This document shows positions 31,003 through 38,121 of a stretch of 64,000 bases of DNA, piece by piece. The notes beneath the pieces are model-generated. The model saw only the letters and a program-made list of their open reading frames with translations, did no database searches and was not told where the DNA came from. Within the stretch, counting starts at the first letter, position 1; each line of letters starts with the position of its first letter. Made by a program: the position numbers and the translations under genes. Source of the DNA: Nocardioides aurantiacus (GTDB lineage: Bacteria > Actinomycetota > Actinomycetes > Propionibacteriales > Nocardioidaceae); assembly GCF_003752505.1 (NCBI RefSeq), contig NZ_RKHO01000001.1, forward strand, positions 1 through 64,000, given 5' to 3'.

Positions 31003-32111
31003 CCGAGCCACCGGCGCGCCAGCCGCGTCATCCGCGGCGGCACGGGCAGCGCGGGTGCCGGCACCTCGTGGGGGCGCTCGGCCTGCTCGGCGAGCCAGGC
31101 GGCGGCCTCGGCCACCCGCTGGGCGACCAGCTGGGGGTCGGCGGAGTCGGGGTCGGACCACGGCGTCGTCGACTCGTCGGGCCAGACCGGACGGAGGTCC
31201 TCGAGGTCGCCGACGACGTGGGTGCAGGTCTGCCGCAGGTCGGCGAGCCACTCCTCCACGACGGCGTCGACCCGGGCGCGCGCGGTGGGCGGCACCGTCG
31301 CCGGAGGCGAGGTCGACCGGGCCGCGAGCACCTCCTTGACCAGCCCCTCGCGGACCCACCGGACGTAGGGGTCGCGCGGCAGCTCGCGCTCCTTGGTGGC
31401 CAGGTTGATCAGCCGCAGCGCGGTCACCTCGACGCCGCCGAGGGAGGCGTTGGTGCGGTCGCTCGCGGCGTACGACGCGGGGTCGGCCAGCCCCAGCACG
31501 TCGCTGAAGCGCCGCCACAGCAGGTCGCGCGGCGCGTCGGCGGGCGGCACCGTGACGAGGTGGACCCGCTCGGGCGGGAGGTCGTGGCCCCAGGTGGCGA
31601 GGATGCGCGGGAGGTGCTGCACCCGCCAGAACGGGGTGGGCTTGTCGCCGTAGTTGCGCTGCAGCGTCCGGAGGTACGACGCGTAGTCCTTGCGGCCGCG
31701 GTGCTTGACCCGCTCCTGCCACTCCGCCGGGATCTGGCGACCCAGGTCGCGGGCGGTCAGCACGACGTGGACCTCGTGGTCGGGGAAGGAGCCGCGCACG
31801 CGCTCGACCACCTCGGGACCGGCGCCGGCCAGGATCTCGTGGCTGACCAGCACGTCGCCGCGGCTGGTGCGGGCCGTGGCGACCAGCTCGTCCCACTGGC
31901 CGCGTGCCTGCTCCTCGGCCCCGGCCCACCGGGTGCCGAGCACGTCGAGGGCGGCCTCGAAGTGGTCGCCGGACCGGGTGGCGACGTAGTCCAGCCCGTC
32001 GGCCTCGAGCCGCTCGCGGTTGCGGGCCAGCCGGTCCTGGAGATAGCTGGTGCCGCTCTTGGGCGTCCCCACGTGGAGGAGGACCCGGCGGCGCGACATG
32101 GGGGTCATCAT
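30999..32111 (-). CDS. Sulfotransferase-like P-loop protein (paralogue 2)
   Basis: The 370-residue protein begins with VLLHVGTPKSGTSYLQDRLA, the PAPS-binding loop. It continues with VLVSHEILAGAGPEVVER, HVVLTARDLGRQIPAEWQER, KDYASYLRTLQRNYGD and a late HVVGDLEDLRPVW. It shares the order of blocks with the sulfotransferase at 28512-29717 and so is a paralogue. The substrate is unknown. Two alternative ATG codons (32111 and 32099) lie close together; the first is given. It begins 14 bp after the HMG-CoA lyase stop on the same strand, but nothing else ties it to leucine breakdown. Confidence 0.75.
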   Translation of the reverse strand: MMTPMSRRRVLLHVGTPKSGTSYLQDRLARNRERLEADGLDYVATRSGDHFEAALDVLGTRWAGAEEQARGQWDELVATARTSRGDVLVSHEILAGAGPEVVERVRGSFPDHEVHVVLTARDLGRQIPAEWQERVKHRGRKDYASYLRTLQRNYGDKPTPFWRVQHLPRILATWGHDLPPERVHLVTVPPADAPRDLLWRRFSDVLGLADPASYAASDRTNASLGGVEVTALRLINLATKERELPRDPYVRWVREGLVKEVLAARSTSPPATVPPTARARVDAVVEEWLADLRQTCTHVVGDLEDLRPVWPDESTTPWSDPDSADPQLVAQRVAEAAAWLAEQAERPHEVPAPALPVPPRMTRLARRWLG

Positions 32112-32124
32112 GCCGGGGCCGGGG

Positions 32125-33030
32125 TCAGGCGGGGGAGAGGGCCTGCACGACGCGCGAGGGGCTGGGGCGGCCGAGCACGCCCGCCATCCAGCGGCTGGTC
32201 TCCACGAGCGCCGCGAGGTCGACCCCGGTCTCGACGCCGAGCCCCTGGAGCAGCCAGACGAGGTCCTCGGTGGCGAGGTTGCCGGTGGCGCTCTCGGCGT
32301 ACGGGCAGCCACCCAGGCCGCCGGCGCTGGCGTCGAAGGTCGTGACGCCGTGCTCGAGCGCGGCGTGGGCGTTGGTGAGGGCCTGGCCGTAGGTGTCGTG
32401 GAAGTGGACCGCGAGCACGTCGTCGGGCAGGCCCGCCTCGTTGAAGGCGGTGAGCAGGCGGCGCACGTGCCCGGCGGTGCCGACACCGATGGTGTCGCCC
32501 AGCGAGAGCTGGCTGGCGCCGAGGTCGACCAGGCGCCGGCCCACGTCGACGACCTGGTCGATGGCGACGTCGCCCTCCCAGGGGTCGCCGAAGCACATGC
32601 TGACGTAGGCCCGGACGTCGAGCCCGTGCTCGCGCGCCCGGGCCACGGTCGGCTCGAACATCGCGAACTGCTCGTCGAGGCTGCGGTTGAGGTTGCGCTG
32701 CGCGAAGGTCTCGGTGGCGCTGCCGAAGATCGCCACGTGGCGGCAGCCCAGCTCCAGGGCGCGGTCGAGGCCGCGCTCGTTGGGCACCAGCACCGGCAGG
32801 TCGCGACCGGCCTCCCCCAGCTCGCCCAGCAGCTCGGCGGCGTCGGCCAGCTGCGGCACCCAGCGCGGGTGGACGAAGCTGGTGGCCTCGACGACCGGCA
32901 GGCCGGCGGCGAGCAGGCGGCGTACGAACTCGGCCTTGGTCGGCGTCGGCACCAGCGCCGACTCGTTCTGCAGCCCGTCGCGCGGGCCGACCTCGTAGAT
33001 CGTGACCCGGTCCGGCAGTGCGTCAGGCAT
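32125..33030 (-). CDS. mvaB: Hydroxymethylglutaryl-CoA lyase
   Basis: The lyase splits HMG-CoA into acetoacetate and acetyl-CoA, the last step of leucine degradation. The 301-residue TIM-barrel protein shows IYEVGPRDGLQNE with the catalytic Arg/Asp, VEATSFVHPRWVPQ, VHFHDTYGQALTNAHAAL with metal-binding histidines, and the active-site loop ASAGGLGGCPYAESATGNLA with its cysteine. The start overlaps the end of the carboxylase alpha gene by 8 nt. The enoyl-CoA hydratase that would link the carboxylase product to HMG-CoA is not in the window. Confidence 0.93.
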   Translation of the reverse strand: MPDALPDRVTIYEVGPRDGLQNESALVPTPTKAEFVRRLLAAGLPVVEATSFVHPRWVPQLADAAELLGELGEAGRDLPVLVPNERGLDRALELGCRHVAIFGSATETFAQRNLNRSLDEQFAMFEPTVARAREHGLDVRAYVSMCFGDPWEGDVAIDQVVDVGRRLVDLGASQLSLGDTIGVGTAGHVRRLLTAFNEAGLPDDVLAVHFHDTYGQALTNAHAALEHGVTTFDASAGGLGGCPYAESATGNLATEDLVWLLQGLGVETGVDLAALVETSRWMAGVLGRPSPSRVVQALSPA

Positions 33031-34951
33031 CGTCGGCCTCCACCTCGAAGAGCACCTCGCCCAGCGCCACGCGGCTGCCGACCGGGGCGCCGACGGTCGT
33101 CACCGTGCCGGCGAACGGCGCGGCCAGCGCGACCTCCATCTTCATCGCCTCCAGCACGCCCAGGCGGGCGCCCTCCTCGACGCGGTCGCCCTCGGCGACG
33201 TCGACGGCGAGCACGGTGCCGGGCATCGGAGCGGTGAGCGTGCCGGCACCGGCGGCCGGGCCGTGCTGGAGCGTCACGTCGGGCCGCTCGAAGACGAACC
33301 GCTGGCCGCGGTGGACCACCTCGACGCCGTGGCGGTCGGCGTCCACGACGGCCTGGTGGCGCCGACCGTCGAGGTCGAGACGCACGACGTGGTGCTCGGC
33401 GCGCAGCTGGCGCACGGGCGTGCCGTCGACGGTGCCGCTCGCCCCACCGGGGTCGCGGTGCACCCGGACGGTCCGGTCGAGGTGGACCAGGAAGGGCGCC
33501 GACGCCCCGGACAGCCGGAAGCCGTCGGCCCGGAACGGACCCGTGCGGCCGTGGTCGGCGGCCAGCATCGCGTCGGTCCAGGCGGCGAGCACCCGGGCGA
33601 CGTCCGGCTCCGGCTCGGGCACCTCGGCGGTGTCGAGCCAGGCGGTGTCGATGGTGGCGTCGCGGAACTCCTCGCTCGCCACCAGCGCCCGCAGGAAGCC
33701 GGCGTTGGTGGTCAGGCCGAGGATCGCGGTGTCGTCGAGCGCGGCGAGCAGCGCCGACCGGGCCGCCTCGCGGGTCGGTCCGTGGGCGACGACCTTGCCC
33801 AGCATCGGGTCGTAGGAGGTGCTCACCTCCTGGCCGCTCTCCAGGGCGTGGTCGACCCGGACGTCCTGGGGCCAGCGGACCAGGGTCGCCCGGCCGGCCT
33901 GGGGCAGGAAGCCGTGGAAGGAGTCCTCGGCGTAGACCCGGGCCTCGATGGCGTGCCCGCGCAGGTGGAGGTCCTCCTGCCGCAGCGCCAGCTCCTCGCC
34001 CGCCGCCACGCGCAGCATGTGCTCGACGAGGTCGATCCGCTCGCCGGTCGAGCCCGTCGAGACCACCGCCTCGGTGACCGGGTGCTCGACCTGGAGGCGG
34101 GTGTTCATCTCCAGGAAGTAGGCCTCGCCGGTGTCGACGTCGAGCAGGAACTCCACCGTCCCGGCGTTGCGGTAGCCGACCTCACGGGCGAGGTCGACGG
34201 CCGCGGTGGTGATCTGCTCGCGGACGGCCTCGTCGATGGTCGGCGCGGGCGCCTCCTCCAGCACCTTCTGGTGGCGGCGCTGCGTGGAGCAGTCGCGCTC
34301 GAAGAGGTGGACGACGTGGCCGTGGTGGTCGGCGAGCACCTGCACCTCGACGTGGCGACCGCGCTCGACGTACTTCTCCACCAGCAGGGTGTCGTCGCCG
34401 AAGGACGACTGCGCCTCGCGTCGGGCGGCGGCCACGGCGTCGGCGTACTCCCCGACGGTGCGGACCACGCGCATCCCCTTGCCGCCGCCTCCGGCCGCGG
34501 CCTTGACCAGCACGGGCAGTGCGAACCCGGCGGGGTCGTCGGTCACGGCGTACGACGGGACCACGGGCACGCCGGCCGCGACGGCGACCTCGCGGGCGTG
34601 GTCCTTGCGGCCCATCTGCTCCATCACCGCGGCCGTCGGGCCGACCAGCGCGATGCCGGCGTCCTCGAGGGCCTGCGCGAAGGCCGAGCGCTCGGAGAGG
34701 AAGCCGTAGCCGGGGTGGACCGCCTGCGCACCGGACGTCCGCGCCGCGGCGACGACCTCGTCGACGTCGAGGTAGGACCCGACGCGGACGGCCCGGGTGG
34801 CGGCACGGACGTGCGGCGCGGTGGCGTCGAGGTCGGTGTGGATCGCGACCGAGCGGATCCCCAGCCGGTCGCAGGTGCGGATCACGCGCAGCGCGATCTC
34901 GCCGCGGTTGGCGACCAGGACGGTGTCGAACATGCGGGTCACGTCGCTCAC
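33023..34951 (-). CDS. 3-methylcrotonyl-CoA carboxylase-type alpha subunit
   Basis: This 642-residue biotin-dependent subunit contains biotin carboxylase ([20 protein letters not shown], the ATP-grasp loop [30 protein letters not shown]) and a C-terminal biotinyl domain with the acceptor lysine in [10 protein letters not shown], about 38 residues from the end. It carboxylates biotin with ATP and bicarbonate for the beta subunit. Pairing with a carboxyltransferase gene and HMG-CoA lyase points to methylcrotonyl-CoA, but propionyl- or acetyl-CoA cannot be excluded by eye. The GTG start overlaps the beta-subunit stop by 4 nt. Confidence 0.88.
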   Translation of the reverse strand: MSDVTRMFDTVLVANRGEIALRVIRTCDRLGIRSVAIHTDLDATAPHVRAATRAVRVGSYLDVDEVVAAARTSGAQAVHPGYGFLSERSAFAQALEDAGIALVGPTAAVMEQMGRKDHAREVAVAAGVPVVPSYAVTDDPAGFALPVLVKAAAGGGGKGMRVVRTVGEYADAVAAARREAQSSFGDDTLLVEKYVERGRHVEVQVLADHHGHVVHLFERDCSTQRRHQKVLEEAPAPTIDEAVREQITTAAVDLAREVGYRNAGTVEFLLDVDTGEAYFLEMNTRLQVEHPVTEAVVSTGSTGERIDLVEHMLRVAAGEELALRQEDLHLRGHAIEARVYAEDSFHGFLPQAGRATLVRWPQDVRVDHALESGQEVSTSYDPMLGKVVAHGPTREAARSALLAALDDTAILGLTTNAGFLRALVASEEFRDATIDTAWLDTAEVPEPEPDVARVLAAWTDAMLAADHGRTGPFRADGFRLSGASAPFLVHLDRTVRVHRDPGGASGTVDGTPVRQLRAEHHVVRLDLDGRRHQAVVDADRHGVEVVHRGQRFVFERPDVTLQHGPAAGAGTLTAPMPGTVLAVDVAEGDRVEEGARLGVLEAMKMEVALAAPFAGTVTTVGAPVGSRVALGEVLFEVEADDA

Positions 34952-36525
34952 ATCCGGAAGATGCCGTAGGAGGGCTCGGGGACCGGCGCGTGCGCCGCCG
35001 CCTCGAGGCCCATGCCGAGCACCCGGCGGGTGTCGACGGGGTCGATGACGCCGTCGTCCCAGAGCCGGGCGGTGGAGTAGTAGGGCGAGCCCTGGTGCTC
35101 GTACTGCGCGCGTACCGGCTCCTTGAACGACTCCTCGTCCTGCGCCGACCACTCCTCGCCGCGGCGCTCGAGGCCGTCGCGGCGCACCGTCGCCAGCACG
35201 CTCGCGGCCTGCTCACCCCCCATCACCGAGATCCGCGCGTTGGGCCACATCCACAGGAAGCGCGGGTCGTAGGCGCGGCCGCACATGCCGTAGTTGCCGG
35301 CACCGAACGAGCCGCCGATGACGACCGTGAACTTCGGGACCACCGAGCAGGCGACCGCGGTGACGAGCTTGGCGCCGTCGCGGGCGATGCCGCCGTTCTC
35401 GTACTCCTTGCCCACCATGAACCCGCTGATGTTCTGCAGGAAGACCAGCGGGATCCGGCGCTGGTTGCACAGCTCGATGAAGTGGGCGCCCTTGCGGGCC
35501 GACTCGGCGAACAGGATGCCGTTGTTGGCCACGATGCCGACGTCGTGGCCCCAGACCTTCGCGAAGCCGCAGACCAGGGTCTCGGCGTACAGCTGCTTGA
35601 ACTCCGCGAACCGGCTGCCGTCGACGATCCGGGTGATGACCTCGCGCACGTCGTACGGCGTGCGGGTGTCGGCCGGCACCACGTCGTAGAGGCCCTCGGG
35701 GTCCAGCGCCGGCTCCTCGACGGGCGCGGTCTCCGGCAGCCCGGGCACCGGCAGGGTCGCCACGATCGAGCGCACGATCGCGAGCGCGTGGGCGTCGTCC
35801 TCGGCGAGGTGGTCGACGACCCCGGAGAGCCGGGCGTGTACCTCGCCGCCGCCGAGCTCCTCCGCGGTGACCTCCTCGCCGGTCGCGGCCTTCACCAGCG
35901 GCGGACCGCCGAGGAAGATCGTGCCCTGGTCCCTGACGATGACCGACTCGTCCGACATCGCCGGGACGTAGGCGCCGCCGGCGGTGCACGATCCCATCAC
36001 CGCGGCCACCTGGGCGATGCCGTCGCGGGAGAGGTTGGCCTGGTTGAAGAAGATCCGGCCGAAGTGCTCACGGTCGGGGAAGACGTCGTCCTGCATCGGC
36101 AGGAACGCGCCGCCGGAGTCGACGAGGTAGACGCAGGGGAGCCGGTTGGCGCGGGCGACCTCCTGGGCGCGGAGGTGCTTCTTGACCGTCATCGGGTAGT
36201 AGGTGCCGCCCTTGACGGTGGCGTCGTTGGCCACCAGCACGCACAGCCGGCCCTCGATGGTGCCGATGCCGGTGACGATGCTGGCGCTGGGGACGGCGAG
36301 GAGGTCGTCCTCGCCGGTGCCGTACATGCCGTACGCCGCCAGCGCGCTCAGCTCCAGGAACGGGCTGCCCGGGTCGAGCAGGGCGTCGACGCGGTTGCGG
36401 ACCAGCAGCTTGCCGCGGTCGGTGTGCTTGCGGCGCGCGGCCTCGGAGCCGCCGCGGCGTACGGCCTCGGTGCGCTCGCGCAGGTCGTCGACGAGGGACC
36501 GCAGGCCACCGGGGGAGGATGTCAC
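34948..36525 (-). CDS. 3-methylcrotonyl-CoA carboxylase-type beta subunit
   Basis: The 525-residue carboxyltransferase has the two crotonase-like halves of acyl-CoA carboxylase beta subunits: [39 protein letters not shown] and [18 protein letters not shown] in the first, [20 protein letters not shown] and [20 protein letters not shown] in the second. [19 protein letters not shown] and [11 protein letters not shown] are typical of methylcrotonyl-CoA carboxylases. It is the first gene of an operon running into the alpha subunit and HMG-CoA lyase. The GTG start lies 6 nt after TAACCT, and a palindrome overlaps that -10. Confidence 0.9.
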   Translation of the reverse strand: MTSSPGGLRSLVDDLRERTEAVRRGGSEAARRKHTDRGKLLVRNRVDALLDPGSPFLELSALAAYGMYGTGEDDLLAVPSASIVTGIGTIEGRLCVLVANDATVKGGTYYPMTVKKHLRAQEVARANRLPCVYLVDSGGAFLPMQDDVFPDREHFGRIFFNQANLSRDGIAQVAAVMGSCTAGGAYVPAMSDESVIVRDQGTIFLGGPPLVKAATGEEVTAEELGGGEVHARLSGVVDHLAEDDAHALAIVRSIVATLPVPGLPETAPVEEPALDPEGLYDVVPADTRTPYDVREVITRIVDGSRFAEFKQLYAETLVCGFAKVWGHDVGIVANNGILFAESARKGAHFIELCNQRRIPLVFLQNISGFMVGKEYENGGIARDGAKLVTAVACSVVPKFTVVIGGSFGAGNYGMCGRAYDPRFLWMWPNARISVMGGEQAASVLATVRRDGLERRGEEWSAQDEESFKEPVRAQYEHQGSPYYSTARLWDDGVIDPVDTRRVLGMGLEAAAHAPVPEPSYGIFRM

Positions 36526-36531
36526 CGGATC

Positions 36532-36537
36532 AGGTTA
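36532..36537 (-). promoter_or_regulatory. TAACCT -10 of leaderless leucine-degradation operon
   Basis: On the minus strand TAACCT ends 6 nt before the GTG at 36525. Its first four bases are shared with the palindrome at 36534-36549. Confidence 0.6.
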
Positions 36538-36549
36538 GCGATCGTTAAC
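36534..36549. promoter_or_regulatory. Probable TetR operator over the operon's -10
   Basis: GTTAGCGATCGTTAAC is a 16-bp palindrome with one mismatched pair. It covers the upstream edge of the -10 of the carboxylase operon and lies in the divergent region facing the TetR gene at 36677, so repression by that regulator is likely. The binding itself is inferred. Confidence 0.6.
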
Positions 36550-36566
36550 AGGTGGCGCCAGCGCCG

Positions 36567-36628
36567 GGTAGTCCGAGACGGACGGCACCACCACGGGCCT
36601 CTCCGAGGGTGCCGAACGTCTCGGAGTA
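36567..36628. repeat. Family B inverted repeat, copy 1
   Basis: The arms contain GTAGTCCGAGACG and CGTCTCGGAGTAC, each followed or preceded by a GGCACC/GGTGCC block. About 22 bp pair with three mismatches around an 18-nt loop. The same repeat, better preserved, is at 40909-40968. Confidence 0.75.
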
Positions 36629-36663
36629 CGCCGGGCGTCGCACGATCGAGCCTGAGCGGGCGA

Positions 36664-36669
36664 TAACCT
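36664..36669 (+). promoter_or_regulatory. TAACCT -10 of leaderless tetR mRNA
   Basis: TAACCT ends 7 nt before the GTG at 36677. Confidence 0.55.
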
Positions 36670-36676
36670 CGGTCGG

Positions 36677-37228
36677 GTGAGCGAGCGCCGGCAGCAGATC
36701 CTGGCCGTCGCGGCGGAGCTGTTCGCCGAGAAGGGCTTCCACGGCGTGTCGATCGCCGAGCTCGGCGCCGCGTGCGGCTTCTCGGGCCCGGCGCTCTATC
36801 GCCACTTCCGCTCCAAGGACGCCGTCCTGGCCGCGATGCTGGTCAACATCAGCGACGAGCTGCTGGCCGAGGGGCGCCGCCGCGTCGACGCCGCCACCTC
36901 GCCGCAGCAGGCCCTCGAGGGCCTCATCGACTGGCACGTCGCCTTCGCGCTCGAGCACAAGGCGCTGATCGTGGTGCAGGACCGCGACTGGTCGGCGCTC
37001 CCGCTCGAGGCGCGCGAGAAGGTCCGCGAGACCCAGCGCGCCTACGTCGACGTCTGGGCCGACCAGCTGCTCGCCCTCGACGCCGGGCTGACGCGCCAGC
37101 AGGCCCGTGCCCAGGTCCACGCCGGCTTCGGCCTGCTCAACTCCACCCCCCACAGCGCCTTCCTCGACCGCGCGGAGATGCACCGCCTGCTCTCGGACAT
37201 GGCCGCGCGAGCCCTCCTCCCCGCCTAG
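36677..37228 (+). CDS. TetR-family regulator of the leucine-degradation operon (probable)
   Basis: The 183-residue protein has a TetR HTH at about residues 5-50 (ILAVAAELFAEKGFHGVSIA, ELGAACGFSGPALYRHFRSK) and a helical ligand domain (ALEGLIDWHVAFALEHKALI, VVQDRDWSALPLEAREKVRE). This resembles the TetR regulators often divergent from acyl-CoA metabolism genes in actinobacteria. It is divergent from the methylcrotonyl-CoA carboxylase operon with a palindrome between them, so it most likely represses that operon and responds to an acyl-CoA; the ligand is inferred. The start is GTG. Confidence 0.85.
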   Translation: MSERRQQILAVAAELFAEKGFHGVSIAELGAACGFSGPALYRHFRSKDAVLAAMLVNISDELLAEGRRRVDAATSPQQALEGLIDWHVAFALEHKALIVVQDRDWSALPLEAREKVRETQRAYVDVWADQLLALDAGLTRQQARAQVHAGFGLLNSTPHSAFLDRAEMHRLLSDMAARALLPA

Positions 37229-37320
37229 TCGCGCGAGCGGTCGAGCACCCGGCGGCCGCCGACCGGGCAGTTGTGCGTACGCCGAGGCCGTCGACCGGGC
37301 GGTTGTGGCGCTGTGCGCCT

Positions 37321-37404
37321 GCAGAACTGCCCGCTCGGCGCGGCTGGGTCGAGCAGAGCTGCCCGCTCGGCGCTGCTGGGTCGAGCAGAGCTGCCCGGTC
37401 GGCG
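37321..37404. repeat. 32-bp tandem repeat, 2.6 copies, abutting a stop codon
   Basis: Units lie at 37321-37352, 37353-37384 and 37385-37404 (partial), each starting GCAGAGCTGCCCGCTCGGCG or a one- to two-base variant. The last copy ends exactly at the TAA of the SWIM gene (37405). GGGCAGTT-like motifs just upstream (37264-37272) resemble the three-armed repeat at 13357-13427. Confidence 0.75.
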
Positions 37405-38121
37405 TTAGAGGAGGCGGGTGACCGCTTCGTCGTACGCCGCCACGGTCGCGTCGGCGAGGCCGTGACCGGTGGGCGCGTCGGCGGCCAGCGCCAGGACCTG
37501 GGCGGCGCGGACGCGGGCGGCCTCGCGCTCGGCCGCGCCGGTGTCGTCGGCCTCGGCGGCGGCGAGGGCGTGGACCTCGCCCAGGAGCGCCTCGCGGGTG
37601 CGCCCCCGGAGCAGGAGCAGGACGTAGGGGTCGCGGTCGACGTGCCAGGCGAGGAGGTAGAGCAGCGCCAGGGCGTGGACGCACGGCTGCGCCCACGCGT
37701 CGCACTCGCAGGCGCTGTCGAGGTCGGGCGTGCCGGGCAGCACCTCGACACCGGCCTCGTCGGCGTGCTCGACGAGGTCGACCGGGAGCGTGCCCACCTC
37801 GAGCGCGGCGGTGAAGCCGCTCTCGCGGGCGGCCTCCCGGGCGAAGGTCGTCCAGTCGGCCGCGTCGAGCCGCTCCACCTTGAGCTGGCTCATCAGCGGC
37901 TGCTCGCTGCCGGGGTCGACCACGGCCGAGGCCATCGCCTCCAGCACCACGATCGCGCCGAACCGGCCCGAGCGGGCCAGCGAGCGGGCGGCGACGAGGT
38001 CGCCCACGTCGAGGGCCAGCTCCTCGAAGGAGCGGACGAACGCCCGGCCCCACCAGGTGTCGCTGCGGGCCACCGCGCCGCGACGGCGGGGGCTGCGGGG
38101 CAGGACCAGGGGGTCAGGCAT
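37405..38121 (-). CDS. SWIM zinc-finger protein
   Basis: The 238-residue protein carries a SWIM zinc finger, CECDAWAQPCVHALALLY (residues about 137-154, pattern CXC...CXH), a small metal-binding module that contacts DNA or protein. The N-terminal part has WWGRAFVRSFEELALDVGDL. Its start overlaps the end of the SNF2 helicase gene by 8 nt. SWIM proteins paired with SNF2 helicases are common in actinobacteria and are presumed to be one DNA-remodelling or repair unit; no mechanism is established. Confidence 0.85.
   Translation of the reverse strand: MPDPLVLPRSPRRRGAVARSDTWWGRAFVRSFEELALDVGDLVAARSLARSGRFGAIVVLEAMASAVVDPGSEQPLMSQLKVERLDAADWTTFAREAARESGFTAALEVGTLPVDLVEHADEAGVEVLPGTPDLDSACECDAWAQPCVHALALLYLLAWHVDRDPYVLLLLRGRTREALLGEVHALAAAEADDTGAAEREAARVRAAQVLALAADAPTGHGLADATVAAYDEAVTRLL

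Noticed and set aside
37321-37404. Small CRISPR array
   Set aside because: The 32-bp units are directly adjacent with no spacers.
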